A stretch of 64,000 nt of DNA from Klebsiella michiganensis (GTDB lineage: Bacteria; Pseudomonadota; Gammaproteobacteria; Enterobacterales; Enterobacteriaceae), in NCBI GenBank assembly GCA_000963575.1, contig CP011077.1, positions 558,001-622,000 of the forward strand, in the 5' to 3' direction. Below the pieces are notes generated by a model that did no database searches, was not told the DNA's origin, and saw only the letters and a list, made by a program, of their open reading frames with translations. How positions within the stretch are numbered: position 1 is the first letter of the stretch; each line of letters starts with the position of its first letter. Positions 42,928 to 51,155 of the stretch are shown here, one piece after another. Made by a program: the position numbers and the translations under genes.

Positions 42928-43728
42928 GTGCCAAAGAAAACACCCAGCATACTTATCGCGCCTTTTACCGGCGAACTGCCGGCCACGCTGTACTTCCGCA
43001 GCGCGCCGATGCCCGCGCACGGGTTGTATCTGGAACATAGCCACCCCTGGGGGGAGTTTGTCTCGGCGGTAAGCGGCGTCGTGGAGGTGCAGTATGCCGG
43101 TGGGCACTATGTGGTGCCGTCTCAGTACGGTATCTGGCTGCCGCCGGACACGCAGCATCTTGCGCAAAATCGGATGGAGGCGTGGCACAGCTCCGTATAT
43201 GTCAGTGTCGCTGAGTGCGCAGCGCTTCCGCAGCAGGTTACCGTTATGGCTATCACGCCCCTCGTCCGGGCGATGCTCGAGCATTTGCACCTTAACCCGC
43301 CGGGTATCCCTCCTTCTGAAGAGGAGTCGCGGTTCCTGCGTGTGCTGGTTGATAGGCTGATTAAGGCCGAAAGGGTGGGAAACTATTTGCCCGGATCGGA
43401 CGATCCTGTGGTTCAGCGGGTGCTTAACGTCCTGGAACAAAACCCAGGCGATAGCCGCTCCGTGGCGGCGTTGGCGGCTTTTGCCAATACCAGTGAGCGA
43501 ACGTTGATGAGACGTTGCCAGCGGGAGCTGGGTATGACGCTGGCGGAGTGGCGGCAGAGGTTAAGAATTGTGAAAGCGATGCCTTTGCTGGCCGAGGGAT
43601 GGACCGTGGAGAATATCGCCTTTGAGCTGGGGTACGGTAGTTCATCGGCGTTTATTACTATGTTCCGCCGCTTAACCCAGGAAACGCCGGATGAGTATCG
43701 CAAGCGTATCACCGGGCTGGAGCGTTAA
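42928..43728 (+). CDS. AraC-family transcriptional regulator with cupin sensor domain
   Basis: 266 aa, GTG start at 42928. Residues 15-100 form a cupin-like sensor domain (LEHSHPWGEFVSAVSGVVEV; GIWLPPDTQHLAQN). The C-terminal 100 residues hold two helix-turn-helix motifs (SVAALAAFANTSERTLMRRC and WTVENIAFELGYGSSSAFIT) and the FRRLTQETPDEYRK signature. Divergent from the EamA exporter, which it probably controls, as is common for NimR/YeaM-like pairs. Confidence 0.9.
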   Translation: MPKKTPSILIAPFTGELPATLYFRSAPMPAHGLYLEHSHPWGEFVSAVSGVVEVQYAGGHYVVPSQYGIWLPPDTQHLAQNRMEAWHSSVYVSVAECAALPQQVTVMAITPLVRAMLEHLHLNPPGIPPSEEESRFLRVLVDRLIKAERVGNYLPGSDDPVVQRVLNVLEQNPGDSRSVAALAAFANTSERTLMRRCQRELGMTLAEWRQRLRIVKAMPLLAEGWTVENIAFELGYGSSSAFITMFRRLTQETPDEYRKRITGLER

Positions 43729-43765
43729 CTGAGCCGAAAGTCTTTTGCCTCCGGCTGCAGCAAAC

Positions 43766-44224
43766 TTACTGACAAACATCCACCCATTTGGCGTGGGTGA
43801 GTTCGGCCATACGTTCAGGTGAAATGCGGACGGCGCTGTGGATGGCCCCTGCGGCGGGCAGTACTTCATCGTACTGGCGGAGTGAGATATCGCAGAACAC
43901 CGCCAGCGGGTTTTCCAGCCCGAAAGGGCAAACGCCTCCCACCGGATGTCCGGTCCAGTTCACCACTTCATCGCTGCTGAGCATACGTGCTTTGGCGCCA
44001 AATGCTTCTTTAAGTTTCTTATTATCAAGGCGTGCATCGCCCCTGGCGACGATCAGAATTATGTCGTTTTTGACCTTTAATGAGAGCGTTTTGGCTATTT
44101 GCCCGGGGGCCACATTGTGGGCGGCAGCGGCAAGAGCGACGGTCGCGGTGCTTTGGCTTAGCTCGATGATATCAATATCGGGGGCATGGTCGGCGAAGAA
44201 TTGCCGCACGGACTGCAAACTCAT
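43766..44224 (-). CDS. YbaK/EbsC-family aminoacyl-tRNA deacylase-like protein
   Basis: 152 aa single-domain relative of the ProRS editing (INS) domain, which hydrolyses misacylated tRNA in trans. Features: AKTLSLKVKNDIILIVARGD with the conserved Lys near residue 45, KLKEAFGAKARMLSSDEV, the GHPVGGVCPFGL loop and a late GAIHSAVRISPERM. Which aminoacyl-tRNA it edits cannot be told. Start ATG at 44224 preceded by AGGAGAAAA. No operon partner. Confidence 0.88.
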   Translation of the reverse strand: MSLQSVRQFFADHAPDIDIIELSQSTATVALAAAAHNVAPGQIAKTLSLKVKNDIILIVARGDARLDNKKLKEAFGAKARMLSSDEVVNWTGHPVGGVCPFGLENPLAVFCDISLRQYDEVLPAAGAIHSAVRISPERMAELTHAKWVDVCQ

Positions 44225-44344
44225 GATTTTCTCCTGATCCAGGTGGCAAATAATTTCGCATAAGCTTGTGCTTTCTGTAAACCGCTTATACTTATCTCAT
44301 ACCCGCCTTGTCAGAAATTTCTGGATCTCCTTCACAATCACTGA

Positions 44345-44365
44345 AACCGGTTACGGTAACCGGTT
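44345..44365. promoter_or_regulatory. 21-bp perfect palindrome, probable LacI/GalR-type operator
   Basis: AACCGGTTAC-G-GTAACCGGTT, an odd-centred palindrome with nested AACCGGTT boxes. A possible promoter TTGCAG (44364-44369), 17-base spacer, AATACT overlaps its right edge, 70 bp before the PTS IIB gene. Binding by a LacI-family repressor is inference; no such gene lies in the window. Confidence 0.55.
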
Positions 44366-44435
44366 GCAGTAATAAATTCCGCGAGGAATACTGCATCCTG
44401 TAACCACCCCCTGTACCTAATAATAAGAGTCGTCT

Positions 44436-44741
44436 ATGAAACGTATCCTTTTATGCTGTGCCGCTGGTATGTCTACCAGTATGGTCGTGAACAGGATGAA
44501 ACAGGCCGCCCAGGATCAACAGATTGAGGTTGAGATCAAGGCGGTGGGTATCGAAGAGTTCACGGATGTTATGCCTGAATTTGATTGCTGTTTACTCGGT
44601 CCGCAGATCAAATACCGTCTGGAAGATTTTAAGGCTCAGGCCGCCCCCAAACGGATCCCGGTCACGGTCATTAACTCTATGGATTACGGAATGATGCGCG
44701 GCGACAGAATTCTCGCCGATGCACTCGCGTTGATAGCCTGA
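44436..44741 (+). CDS. PTS lactose/cellobiose-type IIB component
   Basis: 101 aa cytosolic phosphocarrier. The phosphorylated Cys is Cys8 in LLCCAAGMSTSMVVNRM, the P-loop of IIB(cel)-type proteins; the extra preceding Cys7 is a variation. The fold continues with IEVEIKAVGIEEF and CCLLGPQIKYRLEDF. It passes phosphate from IIA to the sugar during transport by the IIC encoded 13 bp downstream. No IIA gene is nearby, so a IIA encoded elsewhere must serve it. Ribosome site AATAAGAGTC before the ATG at 44436 is weak. Confidence 0.93.
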   Translation: MKRILLCCAAGMSTSMVVNRMKQAAQDQQIEVEIKAVGIEEFTDVMPEFDCCLLGPQIKYRLEDFKAQAAPKRIPVTVINSMDYGMMRGDRILADALALIA

Positions 44742-44754
44742 CAGGAGAGCCACT

Positions 44755-46101
44755 ATGTCTTCCAACCATGCTGCATTTAATTTAATTTTTCGTTTTGTTG
44801 AGAACTACGTTAGCCCGATAGCCGGCCGCATTTCTTCACAGCGTCACGTGATGGCCATTCGCGACGGCTTCATTTCCGCGATGCCGTTTATGATTGTCGG
44901 CTCGTTCCTGCTGGTTTTTGCTTATCCGCCGTTTTCGCCAACCACCACCTGGGGCTTTGCCCGCGCCTGGCTCGATTTGGCGAAGCAGTTTGAGGGGCAG
45001 ATTTTAACGCCGTTTGATATGACGATGGGCATCATGTCTATCTACATTTGTGCGGCGATTGCCTACAACCTCGGCAAACACTACGTGAAATCGCACGGGC
45101 TTGATCCTTTCATGTGCGCGATGCTATCGCTGATGGCTTTTCTGGTGGTTGCTGCTCCGAAAACCAAAGGCACGCTGCCGGTGGATAGCCTTGGTGGGAC
45201 CGGGATCTTCACCGCCATTTTGGTGGCGATTTACTGTGTAGAAATGATGCGCTTTCTGAAGGCCCACAACATCGGCATAAAACTGCCGGACCAGGTACCA
45301 CCGATGATCAAAAACTCCTTTGATCTGCTGATCCCGGTACTGGTCGTGGTGCTCACGCTGTATCCGCTGAGCCTGTTTATTCAGTCCCAGTTCGATATGC
45401 TGATCCCACAGGCAATTATGGCGCTGTTCAAACCGCTGGTGTCCGCCGCGGATTCTCTGCCGGCGATTCTGCTCGCGGTGTTAATTGCTCACCTGCTGTG
45501 GTTTGCGGGTATTCACGGGGCGGCGATTGTTTCCGGGATGCTGCAGATGTTCTGGCTGACTAACCTGGGCCTTAACCAGGGCGCGCTGGCTGCCGGGGCA
45601 CCTCTGCCGCATATCTTTATGGAAGCATTCTGGACTTTCTTCATTGTGGTCGGCGGTTCCGGGGCAACAATGGGGCTGGTTATCTGCTATCTGCGCAGTA
45701 AATCTGCCCACCTGCGCTCTATTGGCCGTCTTAGCATCGTGCCAACCTGCTTTAACATTAACGAGCCGGTTATCTTTGGTACGCCGATTGTTATGAATCC
45801 GGTGTTCTTCATTCCGTTCCTGCTGGCGCCAATGGTTAACGCCGTGCTGGCCTGGGGAGCGATGAAGCTGGATCTGATTGGTCGCGTGATCTCCGTTGTA
45901 CCGTGGACGGCTCCGGCGCCAATTGGCGCAGCCTGGGCGCTGGGCTGGGACTTCCGGGCGGCAATTCTGGTGATTCTGCTGGCCTGCGTGTCGTCCATCA
46001 TCTACTTCCCGTTCTTCAAAGTGTACGAGAAGCAGCTGCTGGAGCAGGAAAAAGAAGAGGCACAAAGAGCAAGTGAGGAAGGAAGCCAGCAGCTGGCTTA
46101 A
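44755..46101 (+). CDS. PTS lactose/cellobiose-type IIC permease
   Basis: 448 aa membrane channel of the CelB/ChbC family with about ten helices (AIRDGFISAMPFMIVGSFLL; HLLWFAGIHGAAIVSGMLQM; FWTFFIVVGGSGATMGLVIC) and the sugar-site motif NINEPVIFGTPIVMNP near residue 335. A charged Glu-rich tail closes the protein. It follows the IIB gene with an AGGAGAG ribosome site. A beta-glucoside or chitobiose-like sugar is likely from the family, but no phospho-glycosidase gene is next to it, which is unusual. Confidence 0.94.
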   Translation: MSSNHAAFNLIFRFVENYVSPIAGRISSQRHVMAIRDGFISAMPFMIVGSFLLVFAYPPFSPTTTWGFARAWLDLAKQFEGQILTPFDMTMGIMSIYICAAIAYNLGKHYVKSHGLDPFMCAMLSLMAFLVVAAPKTKGTLPVDSLGGTGIFTAILVAIYCVEMMRFLKAHNIGIKLPDQVPPMIKNSFDLLIPVLVVVLTLYPLSLFIQSQFDMLIPQAIMALFKPLVSAADSLPAILLAVLIAHLLWFAGIHGAAIVSGMLQMFWLTNLGLNQGALAAGAPLPHIFMEAFWTFFIVVGGSGATMGLVICYLRSKSAHLRSIGRLSIVPTCFNINEPVIFGTPIVMNPVFFIPFLLAPMVNAVLAWGAMKLDLIGRVISVVPWTAPAPIGAAWALGWDFRAAILVILLACVSSIIYFPFFKVYEKQLLEQEKEEAQRASEEGSQQLA

Positions 46102-46143
46102 TGGTTGAACTAAAGTATGAACGGCGGGGAAACCCGCCGTTTG

Positions 46144-46935
46144 CTATTTCAGGGTGCAGTCGCCGCAGGGCTGGACATCAGGCAGCTTATAGCGCTGACA
46201 GCAGGTACGCCTCACCAGAATCCCTTCACGCGAAATAACCGTCCGGTAAAGCGGATTTTCTCTGCCGCATGACAGCTGTTTTTCAAAGAAACAGGCTTGC
46301 ACCAGTGCCGCCAGACTCTGTTCATCCAGCAGCGGCTTCAACTCCCCGAGGAACCAGTTTACCAGGTAGCCAGTGTTGCTCCAGATAAGCCGGGCATTGA
46401 TCTCTCCGCTGGCCTCCAGCGCTGCGACAATGGGCATCAAACCGTCAACGATGAACTGCTCCAGCCGCAGGTGGAGCGGCAGTTTGCTTGCCTGGCAATC
46501 TTCAGCCACCTCAATCCAGAAACATTGCGCCCGGCCCGTTGTGTGGAACTCAACCCGCATCTGCTGAGGAGCGATGTTCAGCGCTTTAGGCTGGGTCAGC
46601 AATGCCATCATCACCGGCGGCACTAACAGGCCGATGTACCATTGTGCCCACAGGGACTTCAGCGGCTTGTGCTCGCGGGAAAGTTGAGGCTGGTTACGAT
46701 AGATATGGTCGCCGTAGGCCGCCAACAGAGATGTTAGCGTGGCGGGGCGTTGCCACTCACTTAGCGTCATTGCTGTGACGGGAACCGGTTCGTTTAACTT
46801 TATGATGTCGTTGAAGTACGGGCGATGAGCGGCAAAATACTCGCGCAGAGACTCTGCCAGCGGGCTTGCCGCAGGGGACCAGGGAGGAACAAAGCACCCG
46901 CTGTCATGGCTGAGCCGGGGGGAGTGAAGCGCCAT
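46144..46935 (-). CDS. fhuF: Siderophore-iron reductase, FhuF-like
   Basis: 263 aa (E. coli FhuF 262). It reduces ferric hydroxamate siderophores in the cytoplasm to release iron. The [2Fe-2S] ligands occur in the unusual C-terminal arrangement Cys-Cys-x10-Cys-x2-Cys (RRTCCQRYKLPDVQPCGDC). The central part matches the family (QMRVEFHTTGRAQCFWIEVA). A Fur box lies just upstream (46961-46979). Confidence 0.93.
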   Translation of the reverse strand: MALHSPRLSHDSGCFVPPWSPAASPLAESLREYFAAHRPYFNDIIKLNEPVPVTAMTLSEWQRPATLTSLLAAYGDHIYRNQPQLSREHKPLKSLWAQWYIGLLVPPVMMALLTQPKALNIAPQQMRVEFHTTGRAQCFWIEVAEDCQASKLPLHLRLEQFIVDGLMPIVAALEASGEINARLIWSNTGYLVNWFLGELKPLLDEQSLAALVQACFFEKQLSCGRENPLYRTVISREGILVRRTCCQRYKLPDVQPCGDCTLK

Positions 46936-46960
46936 ACTCTCGTCAGTACTTAATCTAAAT

Positions 46961-46979
46961 GATAATGATTAGCAATACT
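46961..46979. promoter_or_regulatory. fhuF: Fur box at the fhuF promoter
   Basis: GATAATGATTAGCAATACT matches the 19-bp Fur consensus GATAATGATAATCATTATC at 14 positions, 26 bp before the fhuF start codon. Confidence 0.75.
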
Positions 46980-47053
46980 AACCGTGGCAAAAATCTCTGG
47001 CAAGGTGATTTCAACGCCACCGCTGAGCGATGGCGGTTTTTGCGATCCAGGGA

Positions 47054-47419
47054 CTATTTGGCGGCGAATTTATATGCCGTTTTGCCGTCCGGGAAGAAGG
47101 AATAGGTGACAAACATCGGGATAGTATGACCACAGGCGTCAAAATTCCACGCCTCTTTAGCGGAGCCCGAAATCAGCGCCGTTCCGGCGGCATTGGTGCG
47201 GATGTCCTCTGATTTACTGACCAGGGCGACCGCGACGGATTTAGGTTTCTCTCGGCACCCGCTGGTTATCGGCAGCATAGGGATGAGGTGCTGCAGGACA
47301 TAGGCCGGATCGCTGGTTAGCGGTTGGCCTTTGACCTGCAGCCTGCTGGCGTTATTGCTGGCGCAGGCGGTAAGCAAAAGTACGGGAACTACGATGAGAG
47401 CAGGGAAAACATTAGCCAT
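47054..47419 (-). CDS. Predicted lipoprotein
   Basis: 121 aa. The N-terminal 19 residues are a lipoprotein signal with lipobox LLTAC; Asn/Ser residues after the Cys do not indicate inner-membrane retention. The mature part has two further Cys (ITSGCREKPK and FDACGHTIPM) that may form a disulfide, and ends KTAYKFAAK. I do not recognise a named family. It sits between Fur-regulated fhuF and a diguanylate cyclase gene, all on the minus strand but with separate spacers; an iron link is only positional. Confidence 0.72.
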   Translation of the reverse strand: MANVFPALIVVPVLLLTACASNNASRLQVKGQPLTSDPAYVLQHLIPMLPITSGCREKPKSVAVALVSKSEDIRTNAAGTALISGSAKEAWNFDACGHTIPMFVTYSFFPDGKTAYKFAAK

Positions 47420-47527
47420 TATTATTCCTCAGAGATATATAACATTGCCGTTAGCGGCATCTTGTTGTTGTCTGAAATATGAACAACAAGCTGACCGTAT
47501 TCAACCACGTTATTTTTGAGGAAAAGA

Positions 47528-48592
47528 TTAGTTCACGGCGATCGTTTCGGTCGTCAGGATGCTATTTCGCCCGCGATTTTTCGCCTGATAAAGGGCTTTG
47601 TCTGCGAGGCTCAGGGCATCGTCTACGCTGCCTTCGACGAAGGGGGCAAGTCCGATACTGACGGTAACGTTGGTGGCGACCTGGTTATTAAACATATGCG
47701 GAATGTCCAAATCGAAAACGCGCTGGCGGATCCTTTCCGCCGACTGCATGGCACGTTCAGCATCGATGTTGGTGAGCATAATCATGAACTCTTCCCCGCC
47801 GTAGCGCGTGACAATATCCCTTGAACGCACGGCATCGCGAATTGCCGCCGAAACGCGGATCAGGGCCTGATCGCCCATCGCATGGCCGTAGTGGTCGTTG
47901 TAGGACTTGAAGTGGTCGATGTCCAGCAGCAAAACGTAGTGGCTACCGTGACCGGACGCCTGAATATGTTCGAGGCGGTTTTGAAAGCCGCGGCGGTTGT
48001 ACAGGCCGGTTAAAGGATCGAGCATGCTGAGGTCGGTCAGCGTCTCTTTTTCTTCGAGTAATTTATTCATCAGCCGCTGGGTGAAACGGTCATTACGCTT
48101 CTGAATAATATGCTGAATAGTGATACCGATGGCGGGCAGAGCAATGGAATAAATCACTCGGAGCCATTGGTCAACGTTGCCCAGCCAAAGTACGACCAGC
48201 GCAACGGGCAGACTGTGCAGCAGGAAAGCCACGATATTATTAATAAATGAAATGGCGCCAATAAAAAGCACCGACATCAGGCTAATCACCAGAAATGAGG
48301 TGTCCAGATCCCCGATAGCCGCGTTTTTAATGAAAATATGCATGGCCCAGAATAACCCGAGAAATAAAGAGACAAAATTCAGGTTAATCAATTGCTTTTT
48401 GTTCATCATCTGCCAGCCAAGCAGCGTCAGGCTGATGAGCAGAATGGCGACAACGGCCGGCGTTATGCGCCCTGCCGAATGGAGCGGAAAGAGCATCGAA
48501 AAAGCGGCTGCCAGGGCATTGAGCAGCAAAAATAAACGTAAAGAAAGCTGCTGCTTTGCTTTGAGTAAGGCTCGCCAGGTTTGGGCTGTCAT
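47528..48592 (-). CDS. Membrane-bound diguanylate cyclase
   Basis: 354 aa. Residues 15-170 contain about six hydrophobic segments; a GGDEF domain follows from about residue 190 (LSMLDPLTGLYNRRGF; LLLDIDHFKSYNDHYGHAMG). The active-site sequence is RYGGEEF, an accepted variant, and the product-inhibition I-site RSRD lies five residues before GGEEF, so it should make cyclic di-GMP with feedback control. No EAL domain. The signal sensed by the membrane part is unknown. Likely affects the switch from motility to biofilm. Confidence 0.93.
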   Translation of the reverse strand: MTAQTWRALLKAKQQLSLRLFLLLNALAAAFSMLFPLHSAGRITPAVVAILLISLTLLGWQMMNKKQLINLNFVSLFLGLFWAMHIFIKNAAIGDLDTSFLVISLMSVLFIGAISFINNIVAFLLHSLPVALVVLWLGNVDQWLRVIYSIALPAIGITIQHIIQKRNDRFTQRLMNKLLEEKETLTDLSMLDPLTGLYNRRGFQNRLEHIQASGHGSHYVLLLDIDHFKSYNDHYGHAMGDQALIRVSAAIRDAVRSRDIVTRYGGEEFMIMLTNIDAERAMQSAERIRQRVFDLDIPHMFNNQVATNVTVSIGLAPFVEGSVDDALSLADKALYQAKNRGRNSILTTETIAVN

Positions 48593-48822
48593 AGAACGAT
48601 TGTGTCTTGGGTAAGGGCGTCAGGTGTTGTGTGTGTCGTATCAATGAAAAGCGAGTTATCGGCTTTTCTGGCAACTATTGGAATTTTTATAAGGCAAACT
48701 AAAGCCGGTGCTCAATCTATCACCTTACTGAAAATCTGTCATTAAATGACGCGTCAACCTTGGCTATTTCAACCATAGGCTGCACACGTTTTCACGCTGA
48801 CAATTGAGAAAATCTATCATAT

Positions 48823-48841
48823 GATATTGGTTATCATTATC
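48823..48841. promoter_or_regulatory. yjjZ: Fur box upstream of the yjjZ-like gene
   Basis: GATATTGGTTATCATTATC matches the Fur consensus at 16 of 19 positions, ending 16 bp before the ATG at 48858. Confidence 0.75.
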
Positions 48842-48857
48842 ATTGTGGGGCGTGAAG

Positions 48858-49097
48858 ATGCTGCAAAGACGACTCGAAGGTGGCTGGAGTATAATGGTGG
48901 CTGGGCTTGCCGTGGCGCTGCTTGCCTGTTTGGATCTCAGTTTCAGCCAGTGGCGCGGGCTGGTGGTCGTAGGGCTGTTGGCAACGGCACTGATGCTGTA
49001 TCACAAGACATTGAGACACTTTGTTTTGCTGCCATCGTGCGTAGCATTTGCCAGCGGATTGCTGTTGATTATAATGAATTTTGGATCGATGAGATAA
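48858..49097 (+). CDS. yjjZ: DUF1435 family membrane protein, YjjZ-like
   Basis: 79 aa with three hydrophobic segments (WSIMVAGLAVALLACLDLSF; LVVVGLLATALMLYH; SCVAFASGLLLIIMNFG). The ATG at 48858 has GTGGGGCGTG before it; a TTG at 48843 is an alternative. It resembles E. coli YjjZ in content and place (between fhuF and the leu tRNA genes) and has a Fur box in its leader, so expression under iron limitation is expected. Function unknown. Confidence 0.75.
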   Translation: MLQRRLEGGWSIMVAGLAVALLACLDLSFSQWRGLVVVGLLATALMLYHKTLRHFVLLPSCVAFASGLLLIIMNFGSMR

Positions 49098-49136
49098 ACA
49101 AGCAGGGGAAGATAAGGAGAGTCACTTCATAAGAAG

Positions 49137-49223
49137 TGGTGCGAAGAGAGGGACTTGAACCCTCACGTCCGTAAGGACACTAACACCTGAAGCTAGCGCG
49201 TCTACCAATTCCGCCACCTTCGC
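49137..49223 (-). tRNA. leuQ: tRNA-Leu (CAG anticodon), third of a tandem set
   Basis: 87 bases with encoded CCA and the long variable arm of class II tRNAs; the anticodon loop CTTCAGG decodes CUG. It differs from the other two copies by one base in the variable arm (aaggac versus aagaac on the plus strand). Confidence 0.95.
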
Positions 49224-49270
49224 ACAGTTTTCAGATTTGCATCTGAAGAGTTTTGATATCGCCTTCGCAT

Positions 49271-49357
49271 TGGTGCGAAGAGAGGGACTTGAACCCTCAC
49301 GTCCGTAAGAACACTAACACCTGAAGCTAGCGCGTCTACCAATTCCGCCACCTTCGC
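49271..49357 (-). tRNA. leuP: tRNA-Leu (CAG anticodon), second of a tandem set
   Basis: Same structure and length as the other two copies; separated from them by spacers of 47 and 31 bp. Identical to the copy at 49389-49475. Confidence 0.95.
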
Positions 49358-49388
49358 GCAGTGCGAACGATATCTTTCGTGGTTGTGT

Positions 49389-49475
49389 TGGTGCGAAGAG
49401 AGGGACTTGAACCCTCACGTCCGTAAGAACACTAACACCTGAAGCTAGCGCGTCTACCAATTCCGCCACCTTCGC
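49389..49475 (-). tRNA. leuV: tRNA-Leu (CAG anticodon), first of a tandem set
   Basis: Promoter-proximal copy of the three-gene tRNA operon. CUG is the major Leu codon in enterobacteria, which explains the gene dosage. Gene order and position match the leuV-leuP-leuQ cluster beside rsmC in E. coli. Confidence 0.95.
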
Positions 49476-49513
49476 ATACCTGTAATACCGAAGTATCACA
49501 ACCACGGAGGCGC

Positions 49514-49541
49514 ATTCTAGATGTTTTCTGAGCTTCGTCAA
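49514..49541 (-). promoter_or_regulatory. leuV: Promoter of the leu tRNA operon
   Basis: Minus strand TTGACG (plus 49536-49541), 16-base spacer, TAGAAT (plus 49514-49519), followed by a GC-rich discriminator GCGCCTCC typical of stringently controlled stable-RNA promoters. Confidence 0.75.
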
Positions 49542-49596
49542 CACTTAATTTGGTGCCGCTTTCCTGACTGATGCAAAAAGCGGCACCTTAACGCGT

Positions 49597-50628
49597 TTAG
49601 CGCTTTTTACCCGCTCGGGTCAGCACGGCGCGGTAGACTTTAAAGCGGCCGGTTTGAGCAATAACTTCATGGCTGCCAAACACTTCGTCCAGCACGTTCG
49701 GGTACGCAAGGAAGGCGTTTGCCACGATGCGCAATTCGCCGCCCATATTCAAATGACGGGCCGCACCGCGAATAAGCTGGTGCGCCGCGTCGAGGCTTGT
49801 CTGCATCCCGTCGTGGAAAGGTGGGTTGGAGATGATCATGTCGAAACGGCCGTTGATTTCCGAGTAGACGTTACTGGCGATCACTTCCCCTTCAATGCCG
49901 TTAGCGGCAAGGGTTGCACGGCTGGCGGCCACCGCAGGCGCGCTGACGTCGCTCAGCGTGAGGCGAACTTTTGGTGAGTGGCTGGCGAGAGTAATCGCCA
50001 GCACGCCCGCGCCGCAGCCAACGTCCAGCACTTTGCCTTTGGTGTGCGGCGTCAGCGTGGAAAGCAGCAGTTTGCTGCCGGTATCCAGGCCGTCGCGGCT
50101 AAAGACGCCCGGCAGGGTTTTCACCGTCATCCCTTCATGAGGGTATTCGCCCCACCAGCTGTTTTCATCAAATGCCGGTTGCTGTTCAAGGCGGCCGTGG
50201 TACAGACCGCAACGGCGCGCGCTGTCGATTTTTGTCAGCGGGCAAACTTCAGCCAGGATTTGTTCTGCGCTGCGAACGCCAGAGCGGTTTTCGCCGACGA
50301 CAAAAACGTCGGTGCCAGCCGGCATTAGTGACAGAATATTCATCAACTGGAACTGAGCTTCCGGCTTGTTTTTCGGCCAGTAGTAGATCAGCGTATTGCT
50401 GTCGGCAACGTCATCCGCACCGGCCAGCAGGCCATATCGTGCGTTCTCACCCATCTGCGCGCTTAATACCTGCCAGTGGTGGAATTGCTGGGTGTGGGCG
50501 CGGCTGGCGGCGGTGTCGAAACGCGCCGGCAGGTCGTCTTGCATGTCACCGGCAAACAACACACGGCTCTCGGTAAAATCATCGCTGTGGCGCAGCAGTA
50601 CTTCACTCGCCGGGGTAAACGCACTCAT
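49597..50628 (-). CDS. rsmC: 16S rRNA (guanine1207-N2)-methyltransferase
   Basis: 343 aa, same length as E. coli RsmC, using the ATG at 50628 (MSAFTPASEVLLRHSDDF). The N-terminal half is a degenerate methyltransferase domain that aids folding; the C-terminal half binds SAM (VLDVGCGAGVLAITLA near residue 200) and carries the catalytic motif SNPPFHDG near residue 265. It modifies G1207 in the 30S subunit. Divergent from holD as in E. coli. Confidence 0.97.
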   Translation of the reverse strand: MSAFTPASEVLLRHSDDFTESRVLFAGDMQDDLPARFDTAASRAHTQQFHHWQVLSAQMGENARYGLLAGADDVADSNTLIYYWPKNKPEAQFQLMNILSLMPAGTDVFVVGENRSGVRSAEQILAEVCPLTKIDSARRCGLYHGRLEQQPAFDENSWWGEYPHEGMTVKTLPGVFSRDGLDTGSKLLLSTLTPHTKGKVLDVGCGAGVLAITLASHSPKVRLTLSDVSAPAVAASRATLAANGIEGEVIASNVYSEINGRFDMIISNPPFHDGMQTSLDAAHQLIRGAARHLNMGGELRIVANAFLAYPNVLDEVFGSHEVIAQTGRFKVYRAVLTRAGKKR

Positions 50629-50735
50629 CAAATTGCTCCTGGAAAATCAGAGCGTGGATTATAGAGCTTTAATGGCGTGGATTCGATGAATTTGCTATAT
50701 TTGCCGCCCGAATTACGCTCTCGACAGGTTTCGCT

Positions 50736-51155
50736 ATGACTTCCCCTTCCCGACGCGACTGGCAGTTACAGCAACTGGGTATTACCCAGTGGGTGCTGCG
50801 TCGTCCGGCGGCTTTACAGGGTGAAATTGCGGTCTCTTTGCCCGCGGGCGTGCGTTTGGTGATGGTCGCCGAGACGCCACCGGCCTTGAACGATCCTCTG
50901 GTGAGGGACATTTTGCGCAGTATGGCGTTAAGCCCTGAGCAAGTGATGCAGCTGACGCCGGATCGCGTTGCGATGATGCCGTCCGATAGTCGCTGCAATA
51001 GCTGGCGCCTTGGCGTTGAGCAGCCCTTAACGCTGAACGGCGCTCAGTTGACGTCCCCGGCGCTTGATGAGCTTTATCACAATGGCAACGCGCGACAGGC
51101 GCTGTGGCAACAGATTTGCGAACATGAACACGATATCTTCCCTGACGCCGAATGA
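50736..51155 (+). CDS. holD: DNA polymerase III psi subunit
   Basis: 139 aa (E. coli 137). Psi joins chi to the clamp-loader complex and so links it with SSB. MTSPSRRDWQLQQLGITQWV and the hydrophobic core LRRPAALQGEIAVSLPAGVR match the family. Its last 32 bases overlap the start of rimI, so translation of the two is coupled. Confidence 0.95.
   Translation: MTSPSRRDWQLQQLGITQWVLRRPAALQGEIAVSLPAGVRLVMVAETPPALNDPLVRDILRSMALSPEQVMQLTPDRVAMMPSDSRCNSWRLGVEQPLTLNGAQLTSPALDELYHNGNARQALWQQICEHEHDIFPDAE

Noticed and set aside
49137..49475. Tandem tRNA-Leu genes as a repeat or integration hotspot
   Set aside because: Normal three-copy tRNA operon at its usual place; no fragments or foreign genes next to it.
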